In this document: one piece after another, positions 1-12,857 of the stretch | Numbering within the stretch: position 1 is the stretch's first letter | Layout: the number at the start of each line of letters is the position of its first letter | Source of the DNA: Allofranklinella schreckenbergeri | GTDB lineage: Bacteria > Pseudomonadota > Gammaproteobacteria > Burkholderiales > Burkholderiaceae_C | Reading direction: 5' to 3' | Assembly: GCF_003703475.1 (NCBI RefSeq) | Contig: NZ_RDQM01000010.1 | Span: 91,310-155,309 of the forward strand | DNA: 64,000 bases | The notes under the pieces: generated by a model | What the model was told of the DNA's origin: nothing | Seen by the model: the letters and a program-made list of their open reading frames with translations, nothing else | Database searches by the model: none | Position numbers and translations under genes: made by a program

Positions 1-2
1 CT

Positions 3-296
3 GAAGAATGGTATGGTTTTTGTATCACAAAAGCCAACCTCTCAAACATAATTAACGATTTCAATGAGCGACTCAGTCGGGATCGCGATGATTTGTCTGC
101 GATGCGGAATAGACTGGCGTGGCAAGATAAATATCTTGAGTCTATAAATTCGGTTCCATCTGTTTCATTGGATCATAATAATTATAGGGTGACTGCGGTG
201 TATCTTCAGCCGGAGGCGGGAAATGTTAGAAATCCGGGTGCTGGGGGGCATGTGGGTATTGTTATGCGCGAAAATTGGGTTTTTACTCGATATTAA
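3..296 (+). CDS. C-terminal fragment of an unrecognised protein (5' end outside window)
   Basis: The frame is open at the left edge and closes with TAA, so only the last 97 codons are present. An internal ATG lies at 93, but the frame continues upstream without a stop, so this is a partial gene rather than a 67-codon gene. The peptide has a charged helical stretch followed by a Tyr- and Asn-rich tail and a Gly-rich motif (NPGAGGHVGIV). I recognise no domain. The DNA is clearly AT-richer than the core genes to the right, like the next gene, and a hairpin terminator follows. Function unknown. Confidence 0.55.
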   Translation, partial: EEWYGFCITKANLSNIINDFNERLSRDRDDLSAMRNRLAWQDKYLESINSVPSVSLDHNNYRVTAVYLQPEAGNVRNPGAGGHVGIVMRENWVFTRY

Positions 297-333
297 TATT
301 CATTTGATGTTTTTTTGAGATTGCATTTTATTG

Positions 334-366
334 ATCGAGCGCATAAAAAGCGCTCGATTTTGTTTT
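334..366 (+). terminator. Rho-independent terminator
   Basis: Nine-base perfect inverted repeat (ATCGAGCGC / GCGCTCGAT) with a 7-nt A-rich loop, followed by TTTGTTTT. It sits 38 bases after the stop of the partial gene and 11 bases before the next start, so the following gene probably has little room for its own promoter unless this terminator is leaky. Confidence 0.75.
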
Positions 367-376
367 CTTAGTATTT

Positions 377-1711
377 ATGAAAAACAGTGTTTTTAGGGTT
401 GCGCTAACCATAAGTTTGGCTTTGTTCTTTCTGCACGCCACTTGGTATTTGGCCGTGTGGCCTGGTCCCATCGGGGAAGATGGGTATTCAGTTATTTCAA
501 ATATCGAAAGAGGTGTGCCTAAGTATTCAGGGAAAGAAGCTGCATGGCTTCTTTATGTCTTAGCAACTTATAGCATGACTTGGCGGCTGGAGGCAGTCGT
601 TATTCCTTTGATTCTGTTGCAGGTTGCCATTTTTACCCGTATTTTATCCTGGAATTATGCGCAAGGTTATCGAAAAACGGCGTTGTTCCTTCTGACTTGG
701 ATTGCTTGTGCCCCGCATGTGATGAATTTTGAAGTCAGTCTTTATCCTGATGCGGTATTTAGTCTAGCGTTTATAGGGGTTTTATTTGAAGTTTGGATTG
801 GTCTAAAAGAGAGGCAGATTAAACCCTGTGGTGCATGGGCGATTGCCTGTATGCTGCCTGCGGCAGCTTTTTTTAAAGCCAATGGCATTTTAATTTTTGT
901 GCCGGTTTTGTATTTGGCTTACCGTTTGCAGGGGCGCTGGCGCTGGTTTTTGGTGGCGGCTTGTGTTTTTTGGGCTGCTTTGGTGCAGATCGGCAGCAAG
1001 GTGCATGATTTAGGTAATGGGCATGGTGCATTGAAGCCACTCGTGCTGTTTGAAACTGTTAATTTTATGCAATCGAAGCCTATGGGGTTGTGGGAAAACC
1101 GCCAAATGGTGACGGAAAAGACGCAGAAAATTATATATAAATATATTTCTCAGCAGGACATTGATGCTTTATACGACCGTGATTATTGGGATACGCTTTG
1201 GCATCAAAATCGTGATCGGGTAAGATTCTGGCAAATGTCTGCGGAGGATCGTCGCGCCCTGCGGTACGATTTTTTCACTTATAATTTGTGGCGAAATTTG
1301 CCGGCATTTTTATCTAGCCGGGTTAATATTTTTTTGGCGTCGGCTTTTGCCCAGGGAGGTATCGTACGACCGGATAATGCGATGCATTATATAGATAGAC
1401 TACAGACGGTTTCGAAAAAAAATACCTTCGACTTGGAGATTTTGCCTGGTGTGGCGGATAAATCTTTTCAGTTGAGTTACGATTGGCGCTTTCTGTGGTG
1501 GACGCCGTTTTTTGGCGTGTTCCTGATTGTGATTTGCTCTTGGACGGCCATGCGCCAAAAAGCGTGGGACGACGCAGTGGTAACATGGACTCTTTTGGTG
1601 CAACTGGGAGGTATATTTGTTTTTTCTATCGCGGCGGAATACCGTTATCTGCTATTGATTTTTTACAGCCCCCTATTGTTGCTTCCCTTGCGATATCTAC
1701 AAAGAAAATAA
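377..1711 (+). CDS. Polytopic membrane protein, GT-C glycosyltransferase-like
   Basis: A 444-residue protein with about ten hydrophobic segments spread over its length. The first segment (about residues 8-28) is followed directly by a loop with an acidic pair, Glu34-Asp35 (PIGEDGYS). That is where GT-C family enzymes, which use polyprenyl-linked sugars, carry their catalytic Asp/Glu motif. A long hydrophilic stretch at about residues 225-325 lies between membrane segments. This layout suggests an inner-membrane sugar transferase or O-antigen/surface glycan modifier, but I see no family signature strong enough to name it. The gene is AT-rich, and IS debris lies downstream, which fits an acquired surface-polysaccharide locus. 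It could equally be a non-enzymatic polytopic protein. Confidence 0.6.
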   Translation: MKNSVFRVALTISLALFFLHATWYLAVWPGPIGEDGYSVISNIERGVPKYSGKEAAWLLYVLATYSMTWRLEAVVIPLILLQVAIFTRILSWNYAQGYRKTALFLLTWIACAPHVMNFEVSLYPDAVFSLAFIGVLFEVWIGLKERQIKPCGAWAIACMLPAAAFFKANGILIFVPVLYLAYRLQGRWRWFLVAACVFWAALVQIGSKVHDLGNGHGALKPLVLFETVNFMQSKPMGLWENRQMVTEKTQKIIYKYISQQDIDALYDRDYWDTLWHQNRDRVRFWQMSAEDRRALRYDFFTYNLWRNLPAFLSSRVNIFLASAFAQGGIVRPDNAMHYIDRLQTVSKKNTFDLEILPGVADKSFQLSYDWRFLWWTPFFGVFLIVICSWTAMRQKAWDDAVVTWTLLVQLGGIFVFSIAAEYRYLLLIFYSPLLLLPLRYLQRK

Positions 1712-1937
1712 CAAGAGGTGTGAAGGACGAGGTTTCGAGATTATTGGTGAAAACTGACTTCTCATTTCTAATAGCCTACCTTTCGAGGTTTTTTTCAAGG
1801 AGGGGCCTTTCACTCTCCTTTACCCAGAGGGATTAGGGAGGAGAGATGCTCCCCATTGTATTGGACCATATGCAGCGCGCAAGCGTCTTACCGATCCCGC
1901 CCCCACACCTTCTCTCCCTGAACCCTGTCCCGTACAA

Positions 1938-2099
1938 GAGCCTGTTCAAAATCTTTGCACGGCGAGCAATGGAACCCGGATTTGGGCGGTCTGCGGCGTC
2001 GCAAAGCCCCGCCATGGCGGCGGCTATGGCGTGTTCTGCGCCTTGCAGCCCATCCCAAACCGCTTCTTGTCCACTTCGCGCCGAGATTTTGAACAGGCC
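1938..2099. mobile_element. Inverted-repeat-bounded element of about 160 bp (MITE-like)
   Basis: The left end reads GAGCCTGTTCAAAATCT and the right end GAGATTTTGAACAGGCCC, its inverse with few changes. The interior is G+C-rich and has no credible gene. Ends of this length with a non-coding interior are typical of non-autonomous IS derivatives. Weaker matches to the same end sequence occur near 33244, 49723 and 60896. Confidence 0.5.
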
Positions 2100-2101
2100 C
2101 C

Positions 2102-2321
2102 AACAGGTTGCTGAAATACTTCCGCAAAGAGGCATCAACCCCTCTATCAAGGGGTGCCTGGTTGGGCCCCCTTACCCATGCCGAAAAAACCGCTTGTAGC
2201 TCGTTTTGAATGGTCGACCTGCAAGTGGCTAGAGCGTGTTATGCACTTTTCGCCCCCCCCGTGAGAGCGCAAAGTGCATAACACGCTCTAGAAGGCCAAA
2301 GCAGTATTTCAGCAGCCTGCT
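2102..2321. mobile_element. Second inverted-repeat pair, probable IS remnant
   Basis: The bases at 2102-2120 and the reverse complement of 2303-2321 match at 17 of 19 positions around the core GCTGAAATACT. The 220-bp interval has no gene and contains the 63-bp palindrome at 2229-2291, so the palindrome may have landed inside an older remnant. Confidence 0.4.
2229..2291. mobile_element. Perfect palindromic miniature element (copy 1) related to the IS at the right edge
   Basis: Arms of 21 bp are perfect inverted repeats starting CTAGAGCGTGTTATGCAC and separated by about 21 bases containing a C8 run. The arm matches the end of the IS at 63874 with one mismatch over 18 bases after CTAG, and a near-identical 61-bp copy lies at 27384. 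This looks like two IS ends brought together, that is, a minimal MITE. Confidence 0.8.
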
Positions 2322-2443
2322 AAGTGGGGTTGTACGGGGCGCTTGGGCAGGCATCCGGAAAAGACTTTGAAAAGCCGGGCTTTGAGTAGGTTTTGGAAGG
2401 AGGTTTTCCCCCTTAATTCCAAAATTATTTTCGAGATGCGCTT

Positions 2444-3403
2444 TTACTGTTTAATGATAAATATATTCCATTCGCGGAAGCGGGCTCCCATATGCCCCGT
2501 AATTGGTTTTTTTGCGCTAATTTCTCCGCCGATAACAGCAAACTTTAGGCTGTAATTGGCGACATTATTGGAGTAGTATGGCAGCAACGGTTCATTCCGT
2601 TGCATGCGCACCTGGTTGATGGCAGCAACCTGACTATTGGCCGCGTCAATTACCGAAAGTAAATTGTTTTTATAAATGCAAAATCCAAACCAATCCTCTG
2701 TGTTCCACGTCGAGCTTCTACTCAAAGCAGAGCCGGGTGATGTGGAAAAATGGTTTTGAGTTCCATAGTTTGCATTAGTCCAAAACCAGCCTGTTTCTGT
2801 GTCTAGGCCACTGTGCTCGGTAAGGTGTGATGGGTTGCTATCGTAATATAGCCCGCCGGCAGTCAAGGTTAATTGGGTTGAGTTGTCGTATAAATTAAAA
2901 GCGGATCCTCCTTGATTATTAGATCCCGCGCCATGCCATGATACTGGGACTGCTGCAAAAAAAGCATTGCAAAGCCCCGGATTGTTTCCATAAGTCTGGC
3001 TCCAAGGTCTAATATCTCCAGAAAAATTTACCTGATAATTTGTGGTGTAAAGCGGGTCTGGTCGATTGTTTGGAGGTGCGGAATCTGTGTTTATAAAAAA
3101 AGAAAACTTATTCCCATAACCTTGAACCGCTGATGCACCTTGCCAATTGGGATCTACGGATCTCTCATAGATAGGTTTCAAATGCTGAGGAACATGCAGG
3201 CCTGTGAAATTTTCTATCCCTACGGACGGGGTGTAATTGTGACTTCCTAGGGCGAAATTTAAAACGGTCAAGGTATTCGGCTGGTATGAGTTTATGTAAT
3301 TAGAAATTGGCGGCATTACGGCAGGGGATGAAAATAGCCAAACATTTTGAGATAGAGCTGTGGAGCTCACCAATGCCAACGTGACGGCGGTCAATTTTTT
3401 CAT
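2444..3403 (-). CDS. Secreted protein of unknown function
   Basis: A 319-residue protein starting at an ATG with a strong ribosome binding site (AAAGGAGG) just upstream. Residues 1-18 form a signal peptide (basic start, hydrophobic core, cleavage expected after Ala-Leu-Ser). The mature part is rich in Asn, Ser, Tyr and Trp, with few charged residues and two or three Cys, as in extracellular or periplasmic beta-rich proteins. I recognise no domain or catalytic motif. It is AT-richer than the core genes and stands alone between IS debris and the Fnr gene. It may be an acquired secreted factor, but its role cannot be read from sequence. Confidence 0.65.
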   Translation of the reverse strand: MKKLTAVTLALVSSTALSQNVWLFSSPAVMPPISNYINSYQPNTLTVLNFALGSHNYTPSVGIENFTGLHVPQHLKPIYERSVDPNWQGASAVQGYGNKFSFFINTDSAPPNNRPDPLYTTNYQVNFSGDIRPWSQTYGNNPGLCNAFFAAVPVSWHGAGSNNQGGSAFNLYDNSTQLTLTAGGLYYDSNPSHLTEHSGLDTETGWFWTNANYGTQNHFSTSPGSALSRSSTWNTEDWFGFCIYKNNLLSVIDAANSQVAAINQVRMQRNEPLLPYYSNNVANYSLKFAVIGGEISAKKPITGHMGARFREWNIFIIKQ

Positions 3404-3688
3404 TTCAGCCTCCTTTTGGTTTGAAAAACACAGATTCGGATCGAATCATTAAAATTTCATAGACCAAATAACGGTGTGTGGCTCGGTAGACGCGTTTTCG
3501 CACAAATGCTGTACTCATCTTTTTTGCTGGGATACTCAACCCCATCACTCGTAACGAATTTAATGGGGCGTCGCTCCATCAGCAACTAGGAGGGCACAAG
3601 AGCTCTTTAGTGGTCTACCAAGATTGGTTATTGGAGTGGGCCAGTGTAGAAAGCGAAATGGTTCAGTGTGAGAGGGTTAACCCATATC

Positions 3689-4402
3689 TCACATCTGCGG
3701 CCTGGCCATGTCGCTTAGCCCTGCTGGGTTGGCGATGCGCACGTAGCGGCGATCCACTTCGATCAGGCCCATTTCCCCCAGTTTGCTGAAGGCGCGGCTG
3801 ACGGTTTCGAGTTTGAGGCCCAGGTAGCTGCCGATTTCTTCGCGCGTCATGCGCAGCACGACTTCGCTGGACGAAAAGCCGCGCGCGCTCAGGCGCTGGG
3901 CGAGGTTGACGAGAAAGGCGGCCAGGCGCTCTTCGGCGCGCATGCTGCCCAGCAGTTGCATGACGCCGTGCTCGCGCACGATTTCGCGGCTCATGATGCG
4001 CTGGATGTGGCGCGTGAGGGCGGGGATTTCGTGGCACAGGCTGTCCAGCCGTTCCATGGGCAGTACGCAGACTTCGGCGTTTTCCAGCGCGATGGCGTCG
4101 CAGCAGTGGCGCTCATCGACGATGCCGTCAAAGCCCAGGATTTCACCGGCCATTTGAAAGCCGAAAACCTGCTCGCGCCCGTATTCGTTGTGGATGCAGG
4201 TTTTGAATACGCCCGAGCGGATGGCGTACAGCGCCTTGAAGGCGGTGCCTTGGGTGAAGAGCCATTGGCCGCGACGCACGGTTTGGCGGTGGGAGACGAT
4301 GCTGTCCACGCGCTGCATGTCTGCTTTGCTCAGACCGGTGGGCATGCAGAGGTCGCGCAGGTTGCAGTCTGAGCAAGCGACGTGGCGGGCGGCGCAATTC
4401 AT
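3689..4402 (-). CDS. fnr: Fnr/Anr-type oxygen-sensing transcription regulator
   Basis: A 237-residue Crp-family regulator. The N-terminal Cys spacing (Cys10, Cys13, Cys19) plus Cys112 matches the four ligands of the oxygen-labile [4Fe-4S] cluster of Fnr. A cyclic-nucleotide-type beta barrel follows (about 30-140), then a winged-helix DNA-binding domain with the Fnr-type recognition helix (LETVSRAFSKL). A TTG lies two codons upstream, but the ATG at 4402 is the better start. It diverges from hemN, the usual partner in betaproteobacteria, and a perfect FNR box lies in the shared upstream region. It should switch genes between aerobic and microaerobic or anaerobic growth. Confidence 0.92.
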   Translation of the reverse strand: MNCAARHVACSDCNLRDLCMPTGLSKADMQRVDSIVSHRQTVRRGQWLFTQGTAFKALYAIRSGVFKTCIHNEYGREQVFGFQMAGEILGFDGIVDERHCCDAIALENAEVCVLPMERLDSLCHEIPALTRHIQRIMSREIVREHGVMQLLGSMRAEERLAAFLVNLAQRLSARGFSSSEVVLRMTREEIGSYLGLKLETVSRAFSKLGEMGLIEVDRRYVRIANPAGLSDMARPQM

Positions 4403-4588
4403 GGGCAAATTGGAGGCCTTTAATCAACTTTTGTGGGCTGCGCGCAGTTGCGGCAGAGGCGAGTGCAGGCGCGCTGGGCAAACCATCTGCACGTGATGGG
4501 GTGCGGATGGCGGAAGTTTTACAAAGGGTGCGTGTTGGTAAAACTTGCTTGCATTATCGGCGCGAAATTTGTGCGCTTTGCGCAAAGC

Positions 4589-4602
4589 TTGATCGCCATC
4601 AA
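4589..4602. promoter_or_regulatory. Perfect FNR box upstream of hemN
   Basis: TTGATCGCCATCAA matches the consensus TTGAT-N4-ATCAA exactly. If it acts at -41.5, transcription of hemN would start near 4637. That places an upstream in-frame ATG at 4614 before the transcript start and favours the ATG at 4662. Confidence 0.85.
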
Positions 4603-4661
4603 CGCGGCTTGCGATGCTTTGCGAGACAGTGGCGCGCTCATCTTTTTTCATTGGAATTGCC

Positions 4662-6146
4662 ATGTCCAGCTCCCCAGCCCATGCGGCGGTTTTGCCCGAT
4701 GGCGCGGCTTCGGGTGATGATGAGCCTGATATTGCGCTGCTCAAGCGCTTTGACGTGCCAGGCCCGCGCTATACCTCCTACCCCACGGCCGACCGGTTTG
4801 TAGAGGCGTTTGGCCACGCGGATGCGCTGGGCGCTTACGCTGTGCGCCGCAGTGTGGCTGCGCAGGCGGCGCGGCCGCTGTCGATGTATATCCACATCCC
4901 GTTTTGCGAGTCGCTGTGCTACTACTGCGCCTGCAACAAGATCATCACCCGCCACCATGAGAAGGCGGTGCCGTATCTGGATGATTTGGAGCGCGAGTTG
5001 GCGCTGGTGGCGGCGCAATTGGCGCCTGAATCAGCCGCTGAATCGGCCCTTGGCGCGCCACCCGCTGCGGCAGGGCTGCCCAAAGTGTCGCAACTGCATT
5101 TGGGCGGCGGCTCGCCCACGTTTCTCAGCGATGCGGAGCTGGCGCGGCTGATGCAGATGCTGCGCGCGCGGGTGCAGTTCACGCAGGCGGCGGAGTTGTC
5201 GATCGAGGTCGATCCGCGCACGGTGGATGCGCAGCGGCTGGCGCATTTGCGGGCGCTGGGGTTCAATCGATTGAGTTTTGGCGTGCAGGATTTCGACGCC
5301 GCCGTGCAAAAGGCGGTGCACCGCCAGCAATCGACCGAGGCCGTGTTTGCGCTGATGCAGGCGGCGCGCGCGCTGGGGTTTGAGTCCATCAACGTCGATC
5401 TCATTTACGGCCTGCCGCTGCAAAGCCAGGCCACGTTTGCGCAGACGTTGCAAACGCTGGCCGATTTGCGGCCCGACCGCGTGGCGCTGTACGCCTACGC
5501 GCACCTGCCCGAGCGCTTCAAGCCGCAGCGGCGCATCGACAGCTTCAAGCTGCCCAGCGCGGGCGAGAAGGTGGCCATGCAGGCGCAGGCGCTGCGGGCG
5601 TTGCGGCAAGCGGGGTATGTGGAGATCGGCATGGACCACTTCGCCTTGCCGCAGGACAGCCTGAGCATTGCGCGCCAAAACGGCCTGCTGCACCGCAATT
5701 TCCAGGGCTACAGCACCCAGGCCGATACCGATTTGATTGGCCTGGGCGTTTCGGCCATCAGCAAGATTGGCGCGGCCTACAGCCAGAACGTCAAGGACGT
5801 GCAGAGCTACCACTACGCGCTGGCGCAAGGCCATTTGCCGGTGGCGCGCGGCCTGGCGCTGGGCCGCGACGATCTGATGCGCCAGAGCATCATCATGGCC
5901 TTGATGTGTCAGGGCGTGCTGAGCATGGATGCGGTGGAGCAGGCCTGGCTGGTGGACTTCCCCGGCACGTTTGCCAGCGAACTGCAAACGCTGGCCCAAT
6001 ACCAGGAGGACGGCCTGGTGCGCCTGGGCCAGCGGCAGATTGAGGTCACGCCCAAAGGCTGGCATTTCGTGCGCGCCATTGCGATGGTGTTCGACCGCTA
6101 CTTGCAGGCCGACCAGCGCCGGGCGAAGTTCTCGCGGATTTTGTAA
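4662..6146 (+). CDS. hemN: Oxygen-independent coproporphyrinogen III oxidase
   Basis: A 494-residue radical-SAM enzyme that decarboxylates coproporphyrinogen III to protoporphyrinogen IX in haem synthesis without oxygen. The cluster-binding motif CxxxCxxCxC is seen as Cys82, Cys86, Cys89 and Cys91, preceded by YIHIPF. The GGGSPTF motif and the RLSFGVQD and GLPLQ segments of the HemN family follow, and the C-terminal HemN domain is present. Length fits true HemN rather than the shorter HemW. The start at 4662 was chosen because of the FNR box at 4589-4602. The gene is probably activated by the neighbouring Fnr protein when oxygen is low. Confidence 0.93.
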   Translation: MSSSPAHAAVLPDGAASGDDEPDIALLKRFDVPGPRYTSYPTADRFVEAFGHADALGAYAVRRSVAAQAARPLSMYIHIPFCESLCYYCACNKIITRHHEKAVPYLDDLERELALVAAQLAPESAAESALGAPPAAAGLPKVSQLHLGGGSPTFLSDAELARLMQMLRARVQFTQAAELSIEVDPRTVDAQRLAHLRALGFNRLSFGVQDFDAAVQKAVHRQQSTEAVFALMQAARALGFESINVDLIYGLPLQSQATFAQTLQTLADLRPDRVALYAYAHLPERFKPQRRIDSFKLPSAGEKVAMQAQALRALRQAGYVEIGMDHFALPQDSLSIARQNGLLHRNFQGYSTQADTDLIGLGVSAISKIGAAYSQNVKDVQSYHYALAQGHLPVARGLALGRDDLMRQSIIMALMCQGVLSMDAVEQAWLVDFPGTFASELQTLAQYQEDGLVRLGQRQIEVTPKGWHFVRAIAMVFDRYLQADQRRAKFSRIL

Positions 6147-6164
6147 GCACCTGTCCCGACCACA

Positions 6165-6241
6165 ATTACACATCAAAGTAAAAATTACTTTACGAATAAA
6201 TTGCCGAAACAAGGTTATTTTGTTTCCTTTTGATTTGTAAT
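6165..6241 (+). repeat. 80-bp dispersed intergenic repeat, copy 1
   Basis: Begins 18 bases after the hemN stop. It has the left arm ATTACACATCAAAG, the core TGCCGAAACAAGG and the right arm TTTCCTTTTGATTTGTAAT. The + orientation is defined by the core TGCCGAAA. Confidence 0.8.
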
Positions 6242-6285
6242 ATAAAGGCTTTGGCGGCGTCTTTGCAAGGCGTTGGCGCGCGGAT

Positions 6286-6319
6286 GCACCAAAACGAAGC
6301 GCGCGCCCCGTTTTGGTGC
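6286..6319. promoter_or_regulatory. Inverted repeat upstream of the glnA promoter, possible NtrC site
   Basis: Perfect 11-bp arms (GCACCAAAACG / CGTTTTGGTGC) with a 12-base spacer, 100 bases upstream of the sigma-54 promoter. Each arm carries the GCACCA / TGGTGC half found in NtrC sites, but the halves lie much farther apart than in a usual 17-bp NtrC dyad. It could also be a plain hairpin. Confidence 0.4.
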
Positions 6320-6418
6320 CGGGGCGCATGCCTCGCCGTGGGGCGCAGGGCGCGCGCGGCAGCCTTTGCGGGGGGCTTGGCCTGCGTTTTCCTTGGGCCG
6401 ACGGGGCCTGCCAGCGCC

Positions 6419-6433
6419 TGGCACGGCTTTTGC
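6419..6433 (+). promoter_or_regulatory. Sigma-54 (-24/-12) promoter of glnA
   Basis: TGGCAC-GGCTT-TTGC matches the sigma-54 consensus TGGCAC-N5-TTGC exactly and lies 43 bases before the glnA start. With ntrBC nearby, this predicts nitrogen-limited, NtrC-dependent transcription of glnA. Confidence 0.85.
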
Positions 6434-6476
6434 TTTGGATGCTCCGTCACATTTCCCACGTAACAGGAGCGCCCGC

Positions 6477-7898
6477 ATGGCAAAAGCAAAAACCGTCGAT
6501 GACGTCATGGCAATGATCGAAGAAAACGACATCAAGTTCGTTGACTTCCGCTTCACCGACACCCGTGGCAAAGAGCAGCACGTCACCGTGCCGATTTCCC
6601 ATTTCGATGAGGACAAGTTCCACAGCGGCCATGCATTCGATGGCTCCTCGGTGGCAGGCTGGAAAGGCATCGAAGCCTCGGACATGCTGCTCATGCCCGA
6701 CCCCGACACTGCCAACATCGACCCCTTCTTCCAGGAGCCCACCCTCTTTCTGACCTGCGACGTCGTCGATCCGGCCGACGGCACGCCCTACGAGCGCGAC
6801 CCGCGCAGCATCGCCAAGCGCGCCGAGGCCTATCTGAAAGCCTCCGGCCTGGGCGACACCGCCTACTTCGGCCCCGAGCCGGAGTTCTTCCTCTTTGACG
6901 GCGTGCGCTGGGAAAACAGCCCCGGCAAGGCTGGCTTCGAGATCGAGGAGTACGAAGCGCCCTGGAACACCGGCGCGCGGCTCGAAGGCGGCAACCGCGG
7001 CCACCGCCCCACGGTCAAGGGCGGCTATTTTCCTGTGCCGCCGGTGGACAGCACGCAGGACATGCGCGCCGAGATGTCGTTGGTGCTTGAGTCACTGGGC
7101 ATCCCCGTGGAGGTGTTTCACCACGAAGTGGCTGGCGCAGGCCAGAATGAAATCGGCACGAAGTTCAGTACCCTGGTTCAGCGCGCGGACTGGACACAGC
7201 TGCAAAAGTACGTCATCCACAACGTGGCCAACCTCTACGGCAAAACGGCCACCTTCATGCCCAAGCCCATCGTGGGCGACAACGGCTCGGGCATGCACGT
7301 GCACCAATCGGTCTGGAAGGACGGCAAAAACCTGTTTGCCGGCGAGGGCTACGCGGGCCTGTCGGACTTTGCGCTGTACTACATCGGCGGCATCATCAAG
7401 CACGCGCGCGCGCTCAACGCCATCACCAACCCCGGCACCAACAGCTACAAGCGCCTGGTGCCCGGCTTTGAAGCGCCGGTCAAGCTTGCCTACTCGGCCA
7501 AGAACCGCTCGGCCTCCATCCGCGTGCCCTTTGTCAGCAACCCCAAGGCCCGCCGTGTGGAGGCGCGCTTTCCCGATCCGCTGATGAACCCCTACCTGGG
7601 CTTTGCCGCGCTGCTCATGGCCGGGCTCGATGGCGTGGAAAACAAGATCCACCCCGGCGAGGCGGCCACCAAGGACCTGTACCACCTGCCGCCTGAGGAA
7701 GACGCGCTCATCCCCACCGTCTGCCACAGCCTGGACCAGGCGCTGGAGGCGCTGGACGCTGACCGCGCCTTCCTCACCAAAGGCGGCGTGTTCACCGACG
7801 CCATGCTGGACGCCTACATCGAGCTGAAGATGGGCGAAGTCACGCGCTTTCGCCAGGCCGTGCATCCGCTGGAGTTCGAGATGTATTACTCGCTGTAA
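6477..7898 (+). CDS. glnA: Glutamine synthetase, type I
   Basis: A 473-residue GSI-type enzyme that joins ammonia to glutamate using ATP, in the cytoplasm as a dodecamer. Visible family segments include the beta-grasp N-terminal domain ([15 protein letters not shown]), the metal/ATP region ([20 protein letters not shown]) and the adenylylation loop with Tyr402 (LYHLPPEE), so activity is probably controlled by GlnE adenylylation. The ATG at 6477 has AGGAG upstream; the frame stays open farther back, but those codons overlap the promoter. It is followed by gltBD, so one region encodes the whole GS-GOGAT route. Confidence 0.97.
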   Translation: MAKAKTVDDVMAMIEENDIKFVDFRFTDTRGKEQHVTVPISHFDEDKFHSGHAFDGSSVAGWKGIEASDMLLMPDPDTANIDPFFQEPTLFLTCDVVDPADGTPYERDPRSIAKRAEAYLKASGLGDTAYFGPEPEFFLFDGVRWENSPGKAGFEIEEYEAPWNTGARLEGGNRGHRPTVKGGYFPVPPVDSTQDMRAEMSLVLESLGIPVEVFHHEVAGAGQNEIGTKFSTLVQRADWTQLQKYVIHNVANLYGKTATFMPKPIVGDNGSGMHVHQSVWKDGKNLFAGEGYAGLSDFALYYIGGIIKHARALNAITNPGTNSYKRLVPGFEAPVKLAYSAKNRSASIRVPFVSNPKARRVEARFPDPLMNPYLGFAALLMAGLDGVENKIHPGEAATKDLYHLPPEEDALIPTVCHSLDQALEALDADRAFLTKGGVFTDAMLDAYIELKMGEVTRFRQAVHPLEFEMYYSL

Positions 7899-8025
7899 AG
7901 CGCCTGCCGTCACGATGGGCCGTCACGATTCGTTGTCACGGCCCGCTCCCGGCGCTGTCTGGGCGGCCCCGCCGACTTGCCCCACCCCAAAACGCACAAG
8001 AAAACCGAACAAGAAGGAGTACGCC

Positions 8026-12813
<4,788 letters not shown>

Positions 12814-12857
12814 GCCTGCGCCTGCCTGTCCGCACACACCAAAAAGGAACCACGATC

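Larger units (their letters stand above)
1712..2443. other. Gene-free stretch made of mobile-element remnants
   Basis: No convincing coding sequence lies here. Short open frames on both strands overlap inverted-repeat DNA and have no ribosome binding site. The stretch holds three nested or adjacent inverted-repeat structures (1938-2099, 2102-2321 and 2229-2291), each listed separately. Confidence 0.6.

Noticed and set aside
1833..2199. Short overlapping frames on both strands
   Set aside because: They lie inside inverted-repeat DNA, have no ribosome binding site and give no recognisable protein.
4614..4661. A longer hemN starting at an upstream ATG
   Set aside because: It would begin before the transcript start predicted from the FNR box, and family similarity begins only later.
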